Positions 58,172 to 64,000 of a DNA stretch of 64,000 nucleotides are shown here, one piece after another. Source of the stretch: Achromobacter animicus (GTDB taxonomy: Bacteria > Pseudomonadota > Gammaproteobacteria > Burkholderiales > Burkholderiaceae_B); contig NZ_CADIJM010000012.1 of NCBI RefSeq assembly GCF_902859585.1, positions 1 to 64,000 on the forward strand, in the 5' to 3' direction. The notes under the pieces are model-generated. The model saw only the letters and a program-made list of their open reading frames with translations. It was not told where the DNA came from and did no database searches. Each line of letters opens with the position of its first letter. Positions within the stretch are counted from its first letter, which is position 1. Made by a program: the position numbers and the translations under genes.

Positions 58172-61066
58172 ATGACTCAAGCTGCTCCCCCGAACGCCGC
58201 GCCCATCGCCGGCGAAACCCCGGAACTCTCGAAGAGCTTCGAACCCTCCGAACTGGAATCCCGCTGGTATGCCGAGTGGGACAAGCGCGGGTACTTCGCC
58301 GCGGGCCAGCATGTGGAAACGGGGACGGAAAGCCAGCCGTACGTCGTCCAGTTCCCGCCGCCCAACGTCACGGGCACGCTGCACATGGGCCACGCGTTCA
58401 ACCAGACCATCATGGACGGGCTGGTGCGCTACCACCGCATGTCGGGCGACGACACCGTGTTCATCCCCGGCACCGACCACGCCGGCATCGCCACGCAGAT
58501 CGTCGTTGAAAGACAGCTCGACGCCCAAAAGGTTTCGCGCCACGACCTGGGCCGCGAGAAGTTCGTCGAGAAAGTGTGGGAATGGAAGGAAAAGTCGGGC
58601 AGCGCCATCACCGGACAGGTGCGCCGCCTGGGCGCCTCGGCCGACTGGCCGCGCGAATACTTCACCATGGACGACCGCATGTCGCGCGGCGTGGTGGAAA
58701 CCTTTGTCCGTCTGCATAAACAGGGACTGATCTATCGCGGCAAGCGCCTGGTCAACTGGGATCCCAAGCTGCTCACGGCCGTGTCCGACCTGGAAGTGCA
58801 GTCCGAAGAGACCGATGGCCACATGTGGCACATCCTGTACCCGTTCGTTGACGGCCCGCAGACCATCGTCGACAAGGATGGCCAGACCGTCACCCTGCGC
58901 GGCATGACCATCGCCACGACCCGTCCGGAAACCATGCTGGCCGACGGCGCGCTGTGCGTGCATCCCGACGATCCCCGCTACAAGCACCTGGTGGGCAAGC
59001 AGGTCGAACTGCCGCTTTGCGACCGCAACATTCCCATCATTGCCGACGACTTCGTCGACCCCGAATTCGGCACGGGCTGCGTGAAGATCACGGGCGCTCA
59101 CGACTTCAACGACTACGCCTGCGCGATGCGTCACGATCTGCCGCTGATCGTGATCTTCACGCTGGACGCGCACATCAACGAAAACGGTCCCCAGCAGTTC
59201 CAGGGCATGGAACGCTACGAGGCCCGCAAGGCCGTTGTTGCGCAACTGGAGACCGAGGGCTATCTGGTCAAGGTCGAGCCGCACAAGATGATGCAGCCCA
59301 AGGGCGACCGCACCGGCGTCGTGCTCGAGCCCATGCTGACCGACCAGTGGTTCGTTGCCATGAGCAAGCCCGCGCCGGAAGGCACGCTGAACCCGGGCAA
59401 GAGCATCACCGAGGTTGCGCTGGAAGTCGTGGCCGACGGCCGCATCCAGTTCTACCCGGACAACTGGACCACCATCTACAACCAGTGGCTCAACAACATC
59501 CAGGACTGGTGCATTTCGCGCCAGCTCTGGTGGGGCCACCAGATTCCGGCCTGGTACTCGGAAGACGGCCAGGTGTTCGTCGCCCACGACGAAGCCGGCG
59601 CGATCGAACAGGCGCGCGCCGCTGGCGTCACGGGTCCGCTCACGCGCGATCCCGACGTGCTGGACACGTGGTTCTCGTCGGGCCTGGTGCCTTTCACGAC
59701 GCTGGGCTGGCCGGAAAACACGCCGGACCTGCAGCGTTACCTGCCCTCCAGCGTCCTGGTCACGGGCTTTGACATCATCTTCTTCTGGGTGGCGCGCATG
59801 GTCATGCTGACCACGCACCTGACCGGCCAGATCCCGTTCAAGCACGTCTACGTGCACGGTCTCATCCGCGACGCCGACGGCCAGAAGATGAGCAAGTCCA
59901 AGGGCAACACGCTGGACCCTGTGGACCTGATCGACGGCATCGACCTGGACGGCCTGGTCGCCAAGCGCACCTACGGCCTGATGAACCCGAAGCAGGCCGG
60001 CGCGATCGAAAAGGCTACGCGCCGCCAGTACCCGGACGGCATCCCCGCCTACGGCACCGACGCGCTGCGCTTCACCATGGCGGCCTACGCCACGCTGGGC
60101 CGCAACATCAACTTCGACCTGAAGCGTTGCGAGGGCTACCGCAATTTCTGCAACAAGCTCTGGAACGCCACGCGCTTCGTGCTGATGAACACCGAAGGCC
60201 ATGACCTGACAGTGCCGGATGCCGGCGAGCTGTCCTTCGTGGACCGCTGGATCATCAGCCAGATGCAGACGCTGGAAGCCGACGTGGCGCGCGGTTTTGC
60301 CGACTACCGTTTCGACAACATCGCCAACGCGCTCTATCGCTACGTGTGGGACGAATACTGCGACTGGTATCTGGAACTGGCCAAGGTGCAGATCCAGACC
60401 GGCACGCCGGCCCAGCAACTGGGCACCCGCCGCACCCTGATCCGCGTCCTGGAATGCGTGCTGCGCCTGGCCCACCCGATCATCCCGTTCATCACGGAAG
60501 AGCTGTGGCAGAAGGTGTCTGTCGTGGCCGGCAAGCGCAAGGAAGGCGTTGCCGCCAGCGTCAGCGTGCAGCCCTACCCGAAGGCCAACCCGGATGCGGT
60601 GGACGCCGCCGCCGAAGCCGACGTGGCCGAACTGAAGGCTCAGGTCGAAGCGGTGCGCGCGCTGCGCGGCGAGATGAGCCTGTCGCCCGCCCAGAAGGTG
60701 CCGCTGTGCGCCCAGGGCGACGCGCCGATGCTGACGCGCAACGCGCCGTACCTGGCCGCGCTGGCCAAGCTGAGCCAGGTCGACGTGCTGGACGTGCTGC
60801 CCGACGCCGGTGCGCCCGTGCAGGTCGTGGGCAGCAGCCGCCTGATGCTGCACGTTGAAGTCGACGTAGCCGCCGAGCGCGTGCGCCTGGACAAGGAAAT
60901 CGCCCGTCTGGCCGGTGAAATCGCCAAGGCCAAGGGCAAGCTGTCCAACGCCAGCTTCGTCGAGCGCGCCCCCGCCGCCGTCGTCGAACAGGAAAAAGCC
61001 CGCATGGCGCAGTTCAGCGAAACCCTGCAGAAGGTGCAGGAGCAGCGCGCCAAGCTGGGCGACTGA
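58172..61066 (+). CDS. valS: Valyl-tRNA synthetase
   Basis: 964 residues, class I synthetase. It has the HIGH-type motif ([14 protein letters not shown] near 58), a CP1 editing domain ([12 protein letters not shown] near 250), KMSKSKGNT near 572, an anticodon-binding domain and the C-terminal coiled coil ([21 protein letters not shown]). ATG 58172 ([11 protein letters not shown]) is chosen over the upstream in-frame ATG 58115. It is a single-gene unit with a strong terminator. Confidence 0.97.
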   Translation: MTQAAPPNAAPIAGETPELSKSFEPSELESRWYAEWDKRGYFAAGQHVETGTESQPYVVQFPPPNVTGTLHMGHAFNQTIMDGLVRYHRMSGDDTVFIPGTDHAGIATQIVVERQLDAQKVSRHDLGREKFVEKVWEWKEKSGSAITGQVRRLGASADWPREYFTMDDRMSRGVVETFVRLHKQGLIYRGKRLVNWDPKLLTAVSDLEVQSEETDGHMWHILYPFVDGPQTIVDKDGQTVTLRGMTIATTRPETMLADGALCVHPDDPRYKHLVGKQVELPLCDRNIPIIADDFVDPEFGTGCVKITGAHDFNDYACAMRHDLPLIVIFTLDAHINENGPQQFQGMERYEARKAVVAQLETEGYLVKVEPHKMMQPKGDRTGVVLEPMLTDQWFVAMSKPAPEGTLNPGKSITEVALEVVADGRIQFYPDNWTTIYNQWLNNIQDWCISRQLWWGHQIPAWYSEDGQVFVAHDEAGAIEQARAAGVTGPLTRDPDVLDTWFSSGLVPFTTLGWPENTPDLQRYLPSSVLVTGFDIIFFWVARMVMLTTHLTGQIPFKHVYVHGLIRDADGQKMSKSKGNTLDPVDLIDGIDLDGLVAKRTYGLMNPKQAGAIEKATRRQYPDGIPAYGTDALRFTMAAYATLGRNINFDLKRCEGYRNFCNKLWNATRFVLMNTEGHDLTVPDAGELSFVDRWIISQMQTLEADVARGFADYRFDNIANALYRYVWDEYCDWYLELAKVQIQTGTPAQQLGTRRTLIRVLECVLRLAHPIIPFITEELWQKVSVVAGKRKEGVAASVSVQPYPKANPDAVDAAAEADVAELKAQVEAVRALRGEMSLSPAQKVPLCAQGDAPMLTRNAPYLAALAKLSQVDVLDVLPDAGAPVQVVGSSRLMLHVEVDVAAERVRLDKEIARLAGEIAKAKGKLSNASFVERAPAAVVEQEKARMAQFSETLQKVQEQRAKLGD

Positions 61067-61091
61067 TCCCAGCGCCTGATGTGAAGCCCAG

Positions 61092-61126
61092 AAACCCCGG
61101 ACACCGTTCCGGGGTTTTTGTTTTTG
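61092..61126 (+). terminator. Intrinsic terminator after valS
   Basis: A 10-bp stem (aaaccccgga 61092-61101 with 61108-61117) and 6-base loop are followed by tttttgttttt on the plus strand. It lies 26 bp past the valS stop. Confidence 0.88.
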
Positions 61127-61164
61127 GGGTTTGGCGGGGATCGGGTCGCGGACGCGGCCGTTCT

Positions 61165-62454
61165 TCAAACCCCGCCGTCCGTCATGCGGTACCAGCTCAC
61201 CACTGCATTGACGTACAGGCGGCGGAGCGGATACAGCGGAAACGGCACGATCGGCGACAGCGGCACGGGCAACGCATTGGCATCGCCGGTGGCGACATAT
61301 TCGGCCATGGCCGCGCCCATGCAGGTCTGCAAGCCGACGCCGCGGCCCTGACAGCCGATGTCCACCAGCAACCCGGGCTGCGGCGCATGCAGATGCGGCA
61401 GATAGTCGCGCGTGACTGCAACCCGGCCGCACCAGCGGAATTCAAAGGGCGTGCCCGCGACCTGTGGAAACATCTTCAACATCACGCGCTCAAGATGCGC
61501 CCAGTCCGACTCGCCCTTGGGCTCGCGGAAGGGGCCGCGGCCACCCATCAGCAAGCGGCCCTGGTGATCCAGACGAAAGTACAGCAACAGGTTGCGCGTG
61601 TCGGAGGTGACGTGGCCCTCGGGGAATATGCCCGCGCGGATGCGGTCCGGCAGCGGCGCGGTTGCCACCTGGAACGTGTTGGCGTCGATGATGGACGGCT
61701 TGAGACCGGGCCACAGATCGCCGCCGTAGGCATTGGTGCACATCACCACGCGATCGGCGCTGACCGAGGGACCGCGAGCCGTGGACACCGTCCACTTGCC
61801 GCCGTCACGCCTCAGACCGGTGACGGGCGTGTCGGTGTGCAGCGTCGCGCCCGCATTCAGCGCAGCGCGCGCCAGGCCCCGCGCGTAACTCAGCGGCTGC
61901 ACCGCCCCTGCCCGCCGGTCGACCCATCCGCCCAGGTATTTGTCCGTGCCGATCAGGCGCGCGACCTGCGCGCGGTCGAGCGGCTGGGCGTCCACACCAA
62001 GGCGCGCCCATTGCGCCGCGCGGCCTTGCGCGATGCGCAGCGCCTGCGGCGTGTGCGCGCCCTGGATCCATCCGGCGCGCACGCGCGGCACGTCCATCGC
62101 ATGCCGTTCGATCAGGTCAAAAACCACGTCCGCCGTCGCGCCGGCAAACCGTGTCAGCCGCTCCCCGCGCTCGGGGCCGAACATCGAAATCAGATCCTCC
62201 GGGTCGTACTTCAAACCGGGAATGACCTGACCGCCGTTGCGGCCCGATCCGCCGAAGCCAATCTCGCGCGCCTCCAGCAGTACGACCTTCACACCGCGCT
62301 CGGCCAGGTGCAACGCGGTGGACAAGCCGGCATAGCCGCCGCCGATCACGGCGACGTCGGCCTGCGCCGACGCGTCCAGCGGCCCGGTGGGCGGCGGCGG
62401 CGCCGCGGTGGCCGCCCACAGTGACGGGGAAAGCGGAAACGGCGCTGGCTGCAT
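61165..62454 (-). CDS. FAD-dependent oxidoreductase, DAO family (PuuB-like)
   Basis: 429 residues. The FAD-binding VIGGGYAGLS lies near 37, followed by EAREIGFGGSGRNGGQ, which is typical of the PuuB/OrdL branch of D-amino-acid oxidase-like enzymes. PuuB oxidises gamma-glutamylputrescine; other members act on N-methyl amino acids. The substrate cannot be set from sequence. It lies 13 bp downstream of the amino-acid ABC transporter genes, so import and oxidation of an amine or amino acid are likely linked. Confidence 0.85.
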   Translation of the reverse strand: MQPAPFPLSPSLWAATAAPPPPTGPLDASAQADVAVIGGGYAGLSTALHLAERGVKVVLLEAREIGFGGSGRNGGQVIPGLKYDPEDLISMFGPERGERLTRFAGATADVVFDLIERHAMDVPRVRAGWIQGAHTPQALRIAQGRAAQWARLGVDAQPLDRAQVARLIGTDKYLGGWVDRRAGAVQPLSYARGLARAALNAGATLHTDTPVTGLRRDGGKWTVSTARGPSVSADRVVMCTNAYGGDLWPGLKPSIIDANTFQVATAPLPDRIRAGIFPEGHVTSDTRNLLLYFRLDHQGRLLMGGRGPFREPKGESDWAHLERVMLKMFPQVAGTPFEFRWCGRVAVTRDYLPHLHAPQPGLLVDIGCQGRGVGLQTCMGAAMAEYVATGDANALPVPLSPIVPFPLYPLRRLYVNAVVSWYRMTDGGV

Positions 62455-62467
62455 GGGGCTTCCTTCC

Positions 62468-63199
62468 TTACATGGGATGCAGCACGCGCCGCAGGAAGTC
62501 CTGCGTGCGCGGATGCTGCGGATGATTCAGCACTTCGCGGGCGGCGCCCTGCTCCACCATGACCCCGCCGTCGAAAAACATGACGCGGTCGGCGACCTCG
62601 CGCGCAAAGCTCATTTCGTGGGTGACGACGACCATCGTCATGCCGGCCTCGGCCAGCTTGCGCATGACGCCCAGCACATCGCCGACCAGTTCGGGATCGA
62701 GCGCCGAGGTGGGCTCGTCGAACAGGATCGCCTTGGGTTGCATCGCGAGCGCCCGCGCGATCGCCACGCGCTGCTGCTGTCCGCCGGATAGCTGGTTCGG
62801 ATGCGCGTGCTCCTTGTCCGCCAGCCCCACGCTGGCCAGCAATTCGCGGCCGCGCTCCACCGCCAGGGCGCGAGGTTCCTTCTTCACGAAGATCGGGCCT
62901 TCGATGACGTTTTCCAGCGCCGTGCGATGCGGAAACAGGTTAAAGCGCTGGAACACCATCGCCACCTGCGTGCGGATCGACACGATGGAAGGCGCGTCGC
63001 AATCGACGAGCTCGCCGTCCACGGTGATGCGACCGGCGTTGTAGCGTTCCAGTCCGTTGATGCACCGCAGGATGGTCGACTTGCCCGAGCCGGACGGACC
63101 CACCACACACACGACCTCGCCCTGCCCGACTTCGGCGTCGATGCCTTTCAGGACCTCAAGCGGACCAAAGCTCTTCCTTACGCCTTGCAGGCTGATCAT
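62468..63199 (-). CDS. Polar amino-acid ABC transporter ATP-binding protein
   Basis: 243 residues of the GlnQ/HisP family. Walker A is GPSGSGKST near 34, the Q-loop [13 protein letters not shown] near 80, signature LSGGQQQR near 137 and Walker [15 protein letters not shown] near 157. It drives import through the neighbouring permease. ATG 63199 overlaps the permease stop by four bases. Confidence 0.93.
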   Translation of the reverse strand: MISLQGVRKSFGPLEVLKGIDAEVGQGEVVCVVGPSGSGKSTILRCINGLERYNAGRITVDGELVDCDAPSIVSIRTQVAMVFQRFNLFPHRTALENVIEGPIFVKKEPRALAVERGRELLASVGLADKEHAHPNQLSGGQQQRVAIARALAMQPKAILFDEPTSALDPELVGDVLGVMRKLAEAGMTMVVVTHEMSFAREVADRVMFFDGGVMVEQGAAREVLNHPQHPRTQDFLRRVLHPM

Positions 63200-63849
63200 T
63201 TGATGGCGCTCCGCTTTTCCAGATGCCGCACCAGCAGGATGAGCGGCACGCACATCACCAGGTACATCAGCGCCACCAGTGTGAACACCGTGGCGTTCTT
63301 GAAGGTGGATACGGCGATGAGCTTGCCTTGCAGCGCCAGCTCGGCGACGGTGATGGTGGACGCCTGCGACGAGTCCTTCAGCATCATGATCATGATGTTG
63401 CCGTACGGCGGCAGGACGATCTTTACGGCCTGCGGCAGCACGACGCGCCGCATCGTGAGGCCCCAACCCATGCCCATGGCCATCGCCGCCTCGATCTGCC
63501 CTCGGTCGATCGCCTGGATGCCCGCACGGAAGTTCTCCGCCTGATAGGCCGAATAGGCGATGCCCAGGCCGATGATGGCCGCATGCACAGCGCTCAGCGA
63601 CACGCCCATGTCCGGCATCACGAAGTAGATGTAGAAGAGCAGCACGATGATCGGAATGCCGCGCAGCAGATTGACAAGGCCCGCGCTGAAGCCCGACAGA
63701 TATTTGTTGCCGGACACCCGCATCAACGCCCATACCAGGCCCAGTACCGTGGACAGCGCAAGGGAACCCAGCGTGACCAGAATGGTGAGCTTGGCGCCCT
63801 CCAGCAGGATCGGCATGAACTCTGCCGCGTCTTTCAAGAATTCCGTCAT
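63196..63849 (-). CDS. Polar amino-acid ABC transporter permease
   Basis: 217 residues of the HisM/GlnP type, with about five membrane helices and the EAA loop ([23 protein letters not shown] near 122-144). ATG 63849 ([11 protein letters not shown]) has GGTGG upstream; a start four codons earlier lacks support. The periplasmic binding protein is not in the window and probably lies just to the right. The remaining 63850-64000 shows no clear gene. Confidence 0.92.
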   Translation of the reverse strand: MTEFLKDAAEFMPILLEGAKLTILVTLGSLALSTVLGLVWALMRVSGNKYLSGFSAGLVNLLRGIPIIVLLFYIYFVMPDMGVSLSAVHAAIIGLGIAYSAYQAENFRAGIQAIDRGQIEAAMAMGMGWGLTMRRVVLPQAVKIVLPPYGNIMIMMLKDSSQASTITVAELALQGKLIAVSTFKNATVFTLVALMYLVMCVPLILLVRHLEKRSAIK

Positions 63850-64000
63850 GAGTCCACCCACTCCAAGAAGACAGCCCGCGATGACCGCTTGGGAAACGGC
63901 CAGAGAAGTGCCGCGGATGCGCTGCGTCCGCCGACGCGACCGAACGCGCCGGCGGGATGCTGCAAATGCCTGAACTGAGTCGGCCCGACCGGCATCACGC

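Noticed and set aside
58166-61432. Minus-strand open frame of over 1,000 codons opposite valS
   Set aside because: It mirrors valS, has His/Gln/Arg/Val-rich shadow composition and no domain. Long antisense frames are common at high GC.

Overview
The window looks like chromosomal DNA from a high-GC betaproteobacterium of the Alcaligenaceae, most likely Achromobacter or a close Bordetella relative. This is inferred from gene order and protein types: the run ndk-rlmN-(HTH)-ispG-hisS-yfgM-bamB-der-hisC-hfq-hflX-hflK-hflC-hisZ-purA, the rpsU-dnaG-rpoD operon, and DUF2069 and BPSS1780-type membrane proteins. No database search was run.

Region 1 (1-14.7 kb) is a surface-adhesion and cyclic-di-GMP neighbourhood. 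It opens inside a giant type I-secreted RTX adhesin (repeats, VWA domain, RTX block, C-terminal secretion signal). A LapG-type periplasmic cysteine protease and a LapD-type c-di-GMP receptor with degenerate GGDEF and EAL domains follow. After an M48 lipoprotein protease and aroC come a membrane GGDEF(dead)-EAL(intact) protein, a second LapD-like receptor, a histidine kinase whose TTG start overlaps the LapD stop, and a convergent OmpR-type regulator. By analogy with Pseudomonas, LapD would hold LapG when c-di-GMP is high and release it to cut the adhesin when c-di-GMP falls. The second LapD has no adjacent LapG and is coupled to a two-component kinase, which is the most unusual feature here.

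Region 2 (14.9-21.7 kb) is mostly housekeeping: selO, DUF2069, YihY/BrkB, a CBS protein, dusA, thrB and a BPSS1780-type membrane protein.

Region 3 (21.2-33.5 kb, minus strand) is a tightly packed Tad (Flp-type) pilus operon: pilin-like protein, TadG, TadE, an unknown exported protein, CpaB, CpaC secretin, FHA-TadA ATPase, TadB, TadC and DUF192. Most junctions are ATGA overlaps. CpaA/TadV, TadZ/CpaE and TadD are not in the window. A classical autotransporter lies just upstream.

Region 4 (33.5-36.0 kb) is a small eroded accessory patch beside a CAU tRNA: a frameshifted HicB antitoxin relic, a GrlR-like protein, two phage-like small genes and other fragments.

Region 5 (36.0-57.9 kb, minus strand) is core: the tRNA and rpoD-dnaG-rpsU, a phosphoribosyltransferase, purA, hisZ, hflC-hflK-hflX-hfq, hisC, der, bamB, yfgM-like, hisS, ispG, a RodZ-like HTH protein, rlmN and ndk. 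Region 6 (58.1-64 kb) has valS on the plus strand, then an FAD-dependent oxidase and a polar amino-acid ABC transporter (ATPase and permease) on the minus strand.

No CRISPR array, insertion sequence or rRNA was seen. Long open frames antisense to genes are common, as expected at high GC, and were discarded.
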